NCBI GenBank assembly: GCA_012735285.1
Contig: JAAYHT010000010.1
Location: forward strand, 1-17,092
DNA: 17,092 nt
Origin: Clostridiales bacterium
GTDB taxonomy: Bacteria > Bacillota > Clostridia > Peptostreptococcales > Anaerovoracaceae
Direction: 5' to 3'
In this document: positions 1 through 8,300 of the stretch, one piece after another
Numbering within the stretch: the stretch's first letter is position 1
Layout: every line of letters starts with the position of its first letter
Made by a program: the position numbers and the translations under genes
The notes under the pieces: model-generated
Told to the model about the DNA's origin: nothing
Database searches by the model: none
The model's input: only the letters and a program-made list of their open reading frames with translations

Positions 1-56
1 GCAGTAGTCTTTCCTTTACCGTTTCCCGTATAAACTTGAATATAGCCCTTATCCAT
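1..56 (-). CDS. cobO: cob(I)alamin adenosyltransferase CobO/BtuR (N-terminal fragment)
   Basis: Only the first 18 codons lie in the window; the rest runs off the left edge. They read MDKGYIQVYTGNGKGKTT, the start of the CobO/CobA/BtuR family, which transfers the adenosyl group of ATP to cob(I)alamin or cobinamide to make coenzyme B12. The GNGKGKTT stretch is the family's P-loop, close to the N-terminus as expected. The ATG at 56 has a strong AAAGGAGGA ribosome binding site at 61-69, five bases before the start when counted from GGAGG. This site overlaps the stop codon of the upstream flavoprotein, so the two genes are almost certainly co-transcribed. The family call rests on the fragment alone but the motif is distinctive. 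Confidence 0.85.
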   Translation of the reverse strand, partial: MDKGYIQVYTGNGKGKTT

Positions 57-67
57 TTTTTCCTCCT

Positions 68-1303
68 TTATTTTATTGAAGCCTTACTTCCAGCTAAGTA
101 TCCCGAGCTCCATGCCCACTGCAAATTCCATCCTCCACATTTACCATCCACATCTAATATTTCACCTGCAAAGAATAGCCCGGGCACCAGTTTTGATTCT
201 AATGTTTGTCTATTGACTTCTGATGATTTGATTCCGCCCAAAGTTACCTGGGCATTCTCCCAGCTTCTAGTACCATTTATAGCTACTATCCATGATTTTA
301 AAACTTTTACTAGATGTCTTAAATCGTCAAACGATAATGTTTCAACCGGTAGTCTATCATCTATACCCCATCTTTTGAGATATACAGGGACCAATTTATC
401 TTTGAGTATTCCAAATAAAAAATTTTCTACCTTTCTATCTTTTAAGTGCTTTTTCCTATACGCCAACTTCTCCAATAAGGCCTTTTCATCATAACTTGGA
501 AACAAGTCTATATCCACAAAGTAATCTTTAATATGGGGTTTTAGGTATCTGCTTAGGTTAAATATACATATTCCTGATAATCCGTCTTCAGTAAATTGTA
601 TTTCACCCAATTCGCTATCTAAAACATTATTTGCTTGCAATAGCGTTACCCTGCCCTTGGCCCTCACTCCTTTAAGTTCTTTAAAGCTTTCATCCTCTGA
701 TGTCATCTGCACCAATCCCGGCAAGGGTGTATTAAGGCTATGTCCAAGCCGCTCTGCAATAAGGTAACCATCTCCGGTAGAGCCGAATTGGCTACCTGCT
801 TTTCCACCGGTTGCTAGGATAACATTTTGAGCGCTTACTGTTTTTCCATAGGTAAGAATAATCTCAAAACCCTTTTCAATAATCCTTACATCTTTTACTT
901 TATATCCCAGGATAATTGAAACATTCAAATCTTTTAATTTTAGTTCAAGAGATTGTTTGATGCTGGCAGCCTGCTCTGTATAGGGATATAATCTGCCTTC
1001 GCTTTCCTCTTTTGACAATATACCTAACTCTTCAAATAACGATATGGTATCTTTCGGACTCAAGCTTTTAAAAGCCTCTTTGACTAACAAGGGATCCTGC
1101 CCGCCATAGTCCTTCCATGAACAATTTATGTTAGAAAAATTGCACCTTCCGTTTCCTGTAGCTAATATCTTTCTTCCGAGCCTATCGTTTTTTTCTATTA
1201 AGACAATATCCTCACCGGGTATTACACGTCCCGCTGAGATTGCAGCCATCATTCCAGACGCTCCGCCTCCAATGATGGCTATCTTATATTTTCGTTCAGA
1301 CAT
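68..1303 (-). CDS. HI0933/BaiN-family NAD(P)/FAD-dependent oxidoreductase
   Basis: Predicted cytosolic flavoprotein of 411 residues. The N-terminal Rossmann motif is GGGASG at 12-17. The family-specific GRKILATGNGRCN block is at 43-55, ATGGKAG at about 164-170, and the C-terminal FAD-contacting GLFFAGEILDVDGKCGG block begins at 375. These are hallmarks of the HI0933/YhiN/BaiN family, whose cellular substrates are mostly unknown; some gut relatives act on bile-acid intermediates, which cannot be assumed here. I chose the ATG at 1303 because AAGGAG lies at 1314-1319, ten bases upstream; the ATG at 1327 has no ribosome binding site and adds eight residues not typical of the family. It is followed after 11 bases by cobO. 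A candidate extended -10 promoter lies at 1342-1352. A role in supplying reducing power for corrinoid adenosylation is possible but is inference only. Confidence 0.9.
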   Translation of the reverse strand: MSERKYKIAIIGGGASGMMAAISAGRVIPGEDIVLIEKNDRLGRKILATGNGRCNFSNINCSWKDYGGQDPLLVKEAFKSLSPKDTISLFEELGILSKEESEGRLYPYTEQAASIKQSLELKLKDLNVSIILGYKVKDVRIIEKGFEIILTYGKTVSAQNVILATGGKAGSQFGSTGDGYLIAERLGHSLNTPLPGLVQMTSEDESFKELKGVRAKGRVTLLQANNVLDSELGEIQFTEDGLSGICIFNLSRYLKPHIKDYFVDIDLFPSYDEKALLEKLAYRKKHLKDRKVENFLFGILKDKLVPVYLKRWGIDDRLPVETLSFDDLRHLVKVLKSWIVAINGTRSWENAQVTLGGIKSSEVNRQTLESKLVPGLFFAGEILDVDGKCGGWNLQWAWSSGYLAGSKASIK

Positions 1304-1317
1304 AGGAAAGAGACTCC

Positions 1318-1346
1318 TTGAAAACATTTTTATATAGTGTTATTAT
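1318..1346 (+). promoter_or_regulatory. Sigma-A-type promoter of the metallophosphoesterase gene
   Basis: TTGAAA at 1318-1323 and TATTAT at 1341-1346 are separated by exactly 17 bases. Transcription would begin near 1353, giving a leader of about 50 bases before the ATG at 1403. The -10 box overlaps the minus-strand TATAAT, so the two divergent promoters probably compete. Confidence 0.6.
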
Positions 1347-1352
1347 ACCATA
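1342..1352 (-). promoter_or_regulatory. Candidate extended -10 promoter of the flavoprotein gene
   Basis: On the minus strand this reads TATGGTATAAT, a perfect TATAAT preceded by TGG, which fits an extended -10 element. No convincing -35 lies 16-18 bases upstream. It would start transcription near 1335, about 30 bases before the start codon at 1303. It overlaps the -10 box of the opposite promoter. Confidence 0.5.
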
Positions 1353-1402
1353 GGCAATGAATAGGTATCTATAAAAGACTTTACATATATAGGAAGTAGA
1401 TT

Positions 1403-2251
1403 ATGTTTCGATTGATTAAAACGTTTTTTAGTATAATATTAATATTTTTTATTATTTGTCTACTAATCTTCGTCTATTCCAAACATATTGAGCCCTTTCA
1501 GCTTAGGGTAAAAGAAGTTTCTATTACATCCCCTTTCATTAGTGAACAAGCAGAAGGTCTCCGTATAATTGCATTTGCTGATACCCATTTCGGGGATATC
1601 TATTCCACTGATAATTTTGAGAAGGTTCTAAATGCAATTGAAGAAAATGAACCGGATATAGTATTTTTCCTTGGAGATTTGATTGACCACTATGATAAAT
1701 ACACCGATGACAAGGATATAGGTGAAATAAGTCGCTTACTAAATAAAATTGAAGCGCCTTACGGCAAATATGCGGTATTTGGAAACCATGATTACGGCGG
1801 TGGTGCAGAAAACATATATGCCGATATAATGGCGGCTGGTGGGTTTAAGGTGCTTGTAAACGAAAGTACTTCAATCGAGGAATTAGGTATTAGAATAATT
1901 GGAAATGACGACGTGGTAATTGGATACGGGGATCCAACTGTTTGTGAAGAATCAAAAGAAGAACAATATAACATTGTTCTTACACATGCTCCGGATGTTG
2001 CAGATGAAGTTCTTGAATACGGTGTGGATCTCATTCTTGCAGGTCACACCCATGGAAGGCAAGTTAATTTCAATTTAAGCTTCTTAGATAATTACACATT
2101 ACCCCCATATGGAAGAAAATACATTAAAGGACTCTATGAAATAGGCTCAGTAAGATTAACAAAACTATATGTGAACGCTGGAATCGGGATGACTCAGCTA
2201 CCTGTACGCTTCCTTTCTCCTCCCGAACTAACAGTAATAACCTTACAGTGA
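1403..2251 (+). CDS. Membrane-anchored metallophosphoesterase (YaeI/YkuE type)
   Basis: A 282-residue calcineurin-like phosphoesterase. Residues 7-25 form one hydrophobic helix with no obvious cleavage site, so the protein is probably anchored with its catalytic domain outside the cytoplasm. The metal-binding motifs appear in order: DTH at 60-62, GDLID at 91-95, GNHD at 127-130, HAPD at 195-198 and GHTHGRQ at 214-220. This order and the short sequence resemble the YaeI/YkuE group, in which relatives hydrolyse lipid A precursors or other phosphoesters; the substrate here is unknown. AGGAAG lies just before the ATG and decides the start. Its last nine bases overlap the end of the convergent hdeD-like gene. 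The gene stands alone on this strand with its own promoter. Confidence 0.9.
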   Translation: MFRLIKTFFSIILIFFIICLLIFVYSKHIEPFQLRVKEVSITSPFISEQAEGLRIIAFADTHFGDIYSTDNFEKVLNAIEENEPDIVFFLGDLIDHYDKYTDDKDIGEISRLLNKIEAPYGKYAVFGNHDYGGGAENIYADIMAAGGFKVLVNESTSIEELGIRIIGNDDVVIGYGDPTVCEESKEEQYNIVLTHAPDVADEVLEYGVDLILAGHTHGRQVNFNLSFLDNYTLPPYGRKYIKGLYEIGSVRLTKLYVNAGIGMTQLPVRFLSPPELTVITLQ

Positions 2252-2767
2252 TCGAAGGGCTTTGCTATATTGAAATCCTGCTACTATGCTATTTGCACCT
2301 TGCAGCACAAAAATAGCCCCTATTATCAAGGCCATAGCAAAGCCTGTGGCCAGTGGGTTAACAAAGGAATATATACCTGCTGCTAAGCTTAAAACTCCAA
2401 ATATTATCCCAAAGAACCAACTGGAAATTTCATTTCTTTTAAATCCAATCGATTCTGTAATAGCTAGTACTCCTGAGTACATTGCCCACATCCCAAAGAA
2501 TGCTATTGCGATACCATCGGTAACAAGCATGTTAGATAGGATTAATATTGATAAAACTGTTGTCAATATGCCATCGGCCAGCTGCCAAAGAATAAGCTCC
2601 GTTCTTTTTCTAAATATTAAATAGAAACCAATGTGTATAATCCCAGATATCAGCATGGATACACCAAGTACAAAGGCAACAGATAGAAAGGTTGTTCCTG
2701 GATTAGCAAAATACCATATACCGGTGGCAGCTAGAATTATTCCCGCATATATAGTTAAAATTTTCAT
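2243..2767 (-). CDS. HdeD-family (DUF308) membrane protein
   Basis: A 174-residue protein that is almost entirely hydrophobic, with about six predicted membrane helices (roughly 3-20, 27-52, 60-80, 85-107, 115-137 and 141-165). The two related halves and the short polar link FRKRTE at about 52-57 fit the HdeD/DUF308 family. HdeD is linked to acid resistance in E. coli, but the molecular function of the family is not established. AGGAGGT sits a few bases before the ATG at 2767. It follows the AEC permease gene after 61 bases of spacer counted from codon to codon, only 35 of which are non-coding, with no terminator seen, so the two are probably co-transcribed. Its stop codon overlaps the convergent phosphoesterase stop. 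Confidence 0.8.
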   Translation of the reverse strand: MKILTIYAGIILAATGIWYFANPGTTFLSVAFVLGVSMLISGIIHIGFYLIFRKRTELILWQLADGILTTVLSILILSNMLVTDGIAIAFFGMWAMYSGVLAITESIGFKRNEISSWFFGIIFGVLSLAAGIYSFVNPLATGFAMALIIGAIFVLQGANSIVAGFQYSKALRSL

Positions 2768-2802
2768 ATAGACCTCCTATATTTGTAACTTTAAAAAGTA
2801 TT

Positions 2803-3741
2803 TTACCACAGGATAGATGTAAGGTATACCCCTATCGGCATCGTTAATAATGACAGTATGGTTGAAAAAAGAACCATTCTCACAGAGGTTTCCACATGCT
2901 TACCATATTCTGCAACCAGGATCGGCACTACAGCCGCACAAGGAAAAACAGAAACTACAAATAGAATTTTACCCATTAGTTCAGCTATATGGAAGATGTT
3001 TAACAAAATTAAAGTAGCAATAGGTAACAGTAAAGCCCTGGCTATCGTAGCCTTAACAATCATTTTATCCCTTATTAACTCTTTTAGGCTACTCCCAAAC
3101 AAGGTTGCACCAATATACATCATCGAAAGAGGGGTCGCAAGCTCACCAAGTATGGTAATCAGCTTCTCTACCGGCACAGGTAAATAATTTTGCAACCCAC
3201 TAACACCTAGCAAAAGGCCTATAGCAATGGCAATAATGCTGGGGTTTAATATCTGTTTCATAGCACCTGAAATCGATTCTTTAATATTTATGCCGTTCGA
3301 TCTTTTTATTAAATAAACTCCGTAGGTAAAAAGGGTAATGTTCATAACCATGTTGTTAGCTACCATAAACAGCAAACCTTTATAGCCAAAGAATGCAAGG
3401 GCTATCGGAAAACCCATAAATCCATTGTTTGGTATAACAAAAGAAACTTCCATAGTTTCTTTATAATCAAATGGAACTTTAAATAAGCGTATATATAATT
3501 TTGCCAAAAGAAAATAAACAACAAAAAACCCTAGAGAATACAAGGACATCCATATGAATTCGCTAAGGATTTCTTGTTCAATCTCCAGTGAAAGGATGCT
3601 GGACAACAGCATAGGAGGTATGATCAAATAAATTAATAAATCACCAAGGCTGTCTAGTGATTCGCTGTTAATCCATCCTCTGCTTCTTGCTATATAACCG
3701 ATTGCTATTAAACCGAATAGTAAAAAAAATTGTGTGAACAT
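2803..3741 (-). CDS. AEC-family (auxin efflux carrier-like) permease
   Basis: An integral membrane protein of 312 residues from the ATG at 3741, with about ten predicted helices in two repeated halves. Family signs are the N-terminal FFLLFGLIAIGY helix, the LIYLIIPPMLLSS stretch near residues 36-48, and the conserved PNNGFMGFPIALA segment near 104-116, which in this family forms the broken helix near the transport site. Bacterial AEC proteins move small organic acids such as malate or malonate; the substrate cannot be read from the sequence. An ATG two codons upstream at 3747 is possible, but AAAGAG lies directly against it, whereas the same sequence is six bases before the ATG at 3741. A sigma-A-type promoter lies at 3773-3801. 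The HdeD-like gene follows on the same strand. Confidence 0.85.
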   Translation of the reverse strand: MFTQFFLLFGLIAIGYIARSRGWINSESLDSLGDLLIYLIIPPMLLSSILSLEIEQEILSEFIWMSLYSLGFFVVYFLLAKLYIRLFKVPFDYKETMEVSFVIPNNGFMGFPIALAFFGYKGLLFMVANNMVMNITLFTYGVYLIKRSNGINIKESISGAMKQILNPSIIAIAIGLLLGVSGLQNYLPVPVEKLITILGELATPLSMMYIGATLFGSSLKELIRDKMIVKATIARALLLPIATLILLNIFHIAELMGKILFVVSVFPCAAVVPILVAEYGKHVETSVRMVLFSTILSLLTMPIGVYLTSILW

Positions 3742-3772
3742 CTGCATCTCTTTCTTTTTGCACTATGCCAGA

Positions 3773-3801
3773 ATTTTATAATATGATTGGTTAAGAGTCA
3801 A
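3773..3801 (-). promoter_or_regulatory. Sigma-A-type promoter of the AEC permease gene
   Basis: On the minus strand TTGACT (3796-3801) and TAAAAT (3773-3778) are separated by 17 bases. Transcription would begin near 3766, a leader of about 25 bases. It lies back to back with the promoter region of the stress-protein gene. Confidence 0.6.
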
Positions 3802-3828
3802 TATATTTGAAATAAGATTAATTATTGG

Positions 3829-3853
3829 GCTTAATCTTTATGGTAATGGGTAT
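3829..3853 (+). promoter_or_regulatory. Candidate sigma-B-like promoter of the stress-protein gene
   Basis: GCTTAA at 3829-3834 and GGGTAT at 3848-3853, spaced by 13 bases, match the Bacillus sigma-B consensus GTTTAA-(12-15)-GGGTAT at 11 of 12 positions. Transcription would start near 3860, about 43 bases before the GTG start. A competing vegetative signal, TATAAT at 3864-3869, lacks a good -35 box. Whether this organism encodes sigma-B is not visible here. Confidence 0.4.
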
Positions 3854-3886
3854 GGTATTAATGTATAATGATATGGATAGAACTTT

Positions 3887-3897
3887 GGAAGGGGGGG
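3887..3897 (+). promoter_or_regulatory. G-rich ribosome binding site deciding a GTG start
   Basis: GGAAGGGGGGG ends five bases before the GTG at 3903. It is the only plausible ribosome binding site upstream of the conserved protein sequence and fixes the start there rather than at the TTG at 3825 or the ATGs in between. The run of seven G is unusual in this AT-rich DNA. Confidence 0.65.
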
Positions 3898-3902
3898 CTC
3901 CG

Positions 3903-4289
3903 GTGAGCAAAAAAGTTATGGTCTGTGTTACGCAACAGAAAACTTGCGACCGTTTAATCCAATATGGTAACGAGATTTTAGATGATAAACAAGATGAGCT
4001 CTTTATAATTCATGTTGCGCATTATCAGTTTAAGTTTTTGGGAAATACAAAAGAAGGCGAAGCTCTTGAGTACTTATATGAAAAAGCCCTTGAATATGGA
4101 GCACAGCTAACAGTAGTACGTTCAAACGACGTATTAGAAACTTTAATAGATTTAGTTGAAAAATATGGAATCACCCATGTAATTTTAGGAGAGTCAGGCG
4201 AAGTATCAGAAAGTGATAATTTGGTTCATAAATTAGAAAGTCGGATTAAAAATAAAGTAAATATTATAGAAGTTCCTGCACTTGCTTAA
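3903..4289 (+). CDS. Universal stress protein (UspA/KdpD-type domain)
   Basis: A single-domain protein of 128 residues from a GTG start. The N-terminal KKVMVCVT strand, IIHVAH at 35-40, LVEKYGITHVILGESG at 84-99 and the final strand VNIIEVPA are the alternating alpha/beta pattern of the Usp fold and look closest to the Usp domain of KdpD-like proteins. A GxxG pair is present at 96-99, but the following nucleotide-binding GS(T) of ATP-binding members is not evident, so ATP binding is uncertain. The open frame continues upstream to a TTG at 3825, but that segment contains the likely promoter and no ribosome binding site. The gene is monocistronic, ending in an intrinsic terminator at 4301-4323. 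Its stress role is inferred from the family and from the sigma-B-like promoter. Confidence 0.75.
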   Translation: MSKKVMVCVTQQKTCDRLIQYGNEILDDKQDELFIIHVAHYQFKFLGNTKEGEALEYLYEKALEYGAQLTVVRSNDVLETLIDLVEKYGITHVILGESGEVSESDNLVHKLESRIKNKVNIIEVPALA

Positions 4290-4300
4290 ACGAAAACTAT

Positions 4301-4323
4301 GGGACGTACAAGCGTCCCTTTTT
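4301..4323 (+). terminator. Intrinsic terminator of the stress-protein gene
   Basis: GGGACG (4301-4306) pairs with CGTCCC (4313-4318), with a loop of six bases that can shrink to four if a T-G pair forms, followed by five T. It lies between two convergent genes: the stress protein ends at 4289 and pfkA ends at 4327. On the minus strand the downstream T tract is weaker (TAGTTTTC), so it may act in both directions but less well for pfkA. Confidence 0.8.
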
Positions 4324-4326
4324 CTA

Positions 4327-5289
4327 TTATATAGAAAGAATGTCGGCCAAATCTAAAATTTCTTGATCCCACTTGCGCTCCATTCCTAAAGCCTCTGTTA
4401 AATCCATATCTATAATATCTGATCCTTTAAGGCCTATGGCTCTGCTTTCACTATCTTTTAACAAAAGTTCAACTGCTCTATTTCCCATTTTACTTGCTAG
4501 CACTCTGTCCCTTGCAGAAGGTGAGCCTCCACGTTGAGTATAGCCCAAAACCACTACCTTGGTTTCAAAGCCGGTGCTTCTTTGTACAAAATCTGCCAGT
4601 TCTACGGAACTGATTTTAACCCCTTCCGCACGAACAATAATGCTGTGCATTTTGCCCCTTCTTATTCCCTCAACTAACTTTCTACATAAAAGGTTCAGGT
4701 CTGTTTCTACTTCTGGAACGAGAATAAATTCTGCTCCGCCAGCAAGTCCAGCATAAAGGGCAATGTCCCCACAATTCCTGCCCATAACTTCTACCACAGT
4801 ACATCTATCATGGGAAGTCGATGTGTCGCGAATGTTCCCCATTGCAGAGAGTACAGTATTGACGGCAGTATCAAATCCAATTGTAAAATCGCTATATGCA
4901 AGGTCATTATCAATAGTACAGGGTATACCCATTACCTTAATGCCCCGTTTGGCTAATTCGGCTCCTCCTCTAAGAGAGCCATCCCCTCCTAAAACTACAA
5001 GCCCCTCTATTCCGTATTTTATTAATACATCTACGGCCTTGTTAATTCCTTCAGTGGTTAGAAACTCTTCACTTCTTGCTGTACGTAAGATTGTTCCCCC
5101 TCTTTGGATAATATCGGATACCGATGATACATTCATTTCCTTAATATCGCCTTTAATTAAGCCATCGTATCCTCTTTCAATACCGTAGATTTTCATGTTT
5201 TTATATATGGCGGTCCGTACCGCAGCACGGATCGCTGCGTTCATACCGGGAGCATCTCCCCCGCTGGTAAGTACTCCGATTGTATTCAT
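4327..5289 (-). CDS. pfkA: ATP-dependent 6-phosphofructokinase
   Basis: A cytosolic glycolytic enzyme that phosphorylates fructose 6-phosphate to fructose 1,6-bisphosphate. The chosen start gives 320 residues, the usual length of bacterial PfkA. Motifs are GGDAPGMN at 10-17, GGDGS at 101-105 with Gly104 as in ATP-using enzymes, the catalytic stretch PCTIDND with Asp127, MGR at 169-171 and QRGGSPSARDR at 252-262. Position 124 is Cys where the Bacillus enzyme has Gly and pyrophosphate-using forms have Lys. Lys244 and Tyr250 stand where Bacillus has Arg243 and His249, which contact the substrate phosphate. The start at 5289 is set by AAAGGAGA at 5298-5305; an ATG at 5310 overlaps the dnaE stop but lacks a good site. 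It is the last gene of the nrdD run; no pyruvate kinase gene follows, unlike many clostridia. Confidence 0.95.
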   Translation of the reverse strand: MNTIGVLTSGGDAPGMNAAIRAAVRTAIYKNMKIYGIERGYDGLIKGDIKEMNVSSVSDIIQRGGTILRTARSEEFLTTEGINKAVDVLIKYGIEGLVVLGGDGSLRGGAELAKRGIKVMGIPCTIDNDLAYSDFTIGFDTAVNTVLSAMGNIRDTSTSHDRCTVVEVMGRNCGDIALYAGLAGGAEFILVPEVETDLNLLCRKLVEGIRRGKMHSIIVRAEGVKISSVELADFVQRSTGFETKVVVLGYTQRGGSPSARDRVLASKMGNRAVELLLKDSESRAIGLKGSDIIDMDLTEALGMERKWDQEILDLADILSI

Positions 5290-5297
5290 ATTGGGAT

Positions 5298-5305
5298 TCT
5301 CCTTT
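5298..5305 (-). promoter_or_regulatory. Ribosome binding site deciding the pfkA start
   Basis: AAAGGAGA on the minus strand lies eight bases before the ATG at 5289. It supports that start over the ATG at 5310, which sits in an ATGA overlap with the dnaE stop and is not preceded by a comparable site. Confidence 0.7.
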
Positions 5306-5306
5306 A

Positions 5307-8300
5307 TCATCTTTTGACGTTTTCGCTGCCTAAAGTATCTTCTAACACTCTAAAAAATTCATCGCTGGGATTAACCCATAAATTTGTTTCAGCACTCAGG
5401 CATCTTCCTGATGATTCGAGATATATTAGTACCGGTGTATCACCAGGATGCTTTTGCAAAATATCCTTTATTTCCTCCAATACAAATTCCTCGTCCATCA
5501 CAACTGGTATCCTTATTTTCACAGCGGTACTTAAGTTGGCTTCTTTATAACCTTCAAGAGGATATATTTCGTCTGCTAATATTTTAGGTGCTTCATCTTC
5601 TTTGCAATTTATAGTACCCTTGATCACCACTATCGAATCTTCATTAATTAGATCCCTATGGCGCTCATATATATTAGGAAATACTATAACTTCTATACTT
5701 CCTACTAAATCCTCAAGTTGAATAAATGCCATCAAGTTATTTTTCTTAGTTACCAGTGTTTTCTTATCGCTAATGATACCAGCTAAAGTAACATGCATAC
5801 CATCAAAGATATGTTCATTATGCTCATCGTTTATAATCTCTTCGGTAGTAATAGTCTCTATTTTTTTAATCTTCGAAGCATAATCTTCTAAGGGATGCCC
5901 TGTTAGATATACACCTAGCATCTCCTTTTCCATGGAAATAAGTATGTTTTTGGAAAAATTCTTTACATCAGGAAGCTTATTGCTGTAACCGCAATCCTGC
6001 ATGATATCGGAGTTTTCCTGGAACAAAGACAATTGTCCTTTTATAGTCCTCTTATAATCATTATTAGCAGAATCTATTAGATCCTCATAAACGGCAAGAA
6101 GCTGCGCCCTATTTTCATTCAAGCTGTCAAATGCTCCTGCCTTTATTAAACTCTCTATTGCTTTTTTATTAATATCGCATATCTCTATGTTGTTAAAAAA
6201 TTGAAAGATGTTTTTTGGTCTCCCCTTTTCTTCCCTCATCCTTATTATCGCATCGGCTACCCCTTGTCCGACATTCTTAACACCTAATAGACCGAATCTG
6301 ATTTTGCCATCCTCTACTGTGAATTTACTAGAACTTTGTAAAACATCAGGGGGAAGAATTTCAATACCCATACTCTCACAGTCCCTAATGTACTTGGCTA
6401 TTTGATCTGAATCACCTATGACGCTGTCCATAAGAGCCGCCATAAATTCTACAGGATAATGAGCCTTAAGATATGCAGTCTGGTATGCAAGTACAGCATA
6501 GGCAGCTGCATGGGACTTATTAAAAGCATATTCAGCAAAGGATACCATCTGAGCATATATTTCCTCTGCAGCCTCTTTACTGATTCCGTTAGCAACACAG
6601 CCTACAATCTCAACATTGCCCTCTTCATCCTTCTTACCATTAATAAAAAACTCCTTTTCGGTCTCCATTACGTCCCGTTTCTTCTTGCTCATGGCTCTGC
6701 GGACAAGATCACTCCTTCCATAAGTGTATCCTGCTAGATCCCTTACTATCCGCATTACCTGCTCCTGGTATACGATACATCCATAAGTTACTGAAAGGAT
6801 AGGTTCTAAACTCTTGTCTATATATTCAATTTTCTCAGGATTTTTCTTGTTTTCAATGTATGTTGGTATCGATTGCATTGGGCCTGGCCTGTATAGAGCG
6901 ATCCCAGCTACAATATCCTCAAAGCAGTCGGGACGTAAATTTTTCATAAATTGTCTCATGCCAGAACTCTCCAGCTGAAACACTCCCAAAGTATCACCGC
7001 TGCTTATCAGCTCATACACCTTGGGATCATCAAAATCCATCTTGGAAAAATCAATATCTATGCCATAGTTATCTTTAATTAATTCTAATGCGTCCCGAAT
7101 AACCGTCAAGTTTCTCAAACCTAAAAAATCCATCTTCAATAGGCCCAGTTCCTCAATAGTACCCATGGTAAACTGGGTAGAAACTCCCTTTTCCGCCAAG
7201 TAGAGGGGGACGTACTCATTGATGCTATTTTTAGTTATAACTACTCCTGCTGCATGTGTAGAAGCATGGCGCGGCATTCCTTCTAAGGCCTTTGCCGTAT
7301 CGATTAAATCTCTTACGGTTCTATTGCTTTCATATTCTTCTTTCAGCTCAGGATTCATTTCCAAGGCCTTGTCTATAGTCATGTTAAGGTCAAAGGGCAC
7401 CATCTTTGCTATCGAGTCAACTTCTCCATAGCTAATATTCATAACCCGCCCAACATCTCGAATTGCCTGCTTAGCTTTCATAGTACCAAAGGTTATGATC
7501 TGAGCTACTTTATCCTCGCCGTATTTGTTTACAACGTAGTCTATGACCTCTCCACGCCTTTCATAGCAGAAATCTATATCTATATCAGGCATGCTGATCC
7601 TTTCTGGATTTAAAAAGCGTTCAAATATCAGGCCATATTTGATTGGATCGATATCTGTAATATGAAGGCAGTAAGCTACAATACTACCTGCTGCAGATCC
7701 CCTTCCAGGGCCTACCATTATTCCTTTACTCTTGGCATAGTTGATAAAATCCCATACTATAAGAAAGTATTCTACATACCCCATCTCTTCTATGATTGTT
7801 AATTCATATTCGAGCCTCTCTTTAAGCTTATCATCAGGCTCTTTATATCTTTCCTCCAAGCCTTTATAGCAGAGTTGGCGAAGGTAGGATTTATTATCCT
7901 TGCCATCAGGAGCTATAAAATCGGGTAGATGAAGTTGACCGAAATTAAATTCCACATTGCACATTTGCGCAATCTTTTGAGTATTATCTATTGCTTCAGG
8001 TATATCTACAAATAGATTTCTCATCTGATTTTCATTTTTTAGATAGTATTGATCATTGGCAAATCTCATCCTATCAGTATCTTCTAAAGTTTTACCAGTC
8101 TGGATGCATAAGAGCACATCGTGAGCCCTGGCATCTTCCTGCATCACATAGTGAACGTCATTTGTTGCAACTAATGGAATTCCCGTTTCCTTATGCAATT
8201 GCTTTATCAGAGGACGGATTTGCATCTCTTCTTCTAAGCCGTGATCCTGAATCTCTAAATAGAAATTGTCCTTACCAAAAATTTCGAGAAAAGAAAGGGC

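Noticed and set aside
2288..2317. GCTATTT/AAATAGC inverted repeat as a terminator for the phosphoesterase gene
   Set aside because: The stem is AT-rich, the loop is 16 bases and no T tract follows; it lies inside the opposing coding region.
3825..3902. N-terminal extension of the stress protein from a TTG start
   Set aside because: The segment contains promoter-like sequences, is unlike the family N-terminus, and the G-rich ribosome binding site points to the GTG at 3903.
4763..5188. 141-residue open frame on the plus strand
   Set aside because: It is antisense to pfkA, which is full length and conserved; the frame is a by-product of pfkA codon use.
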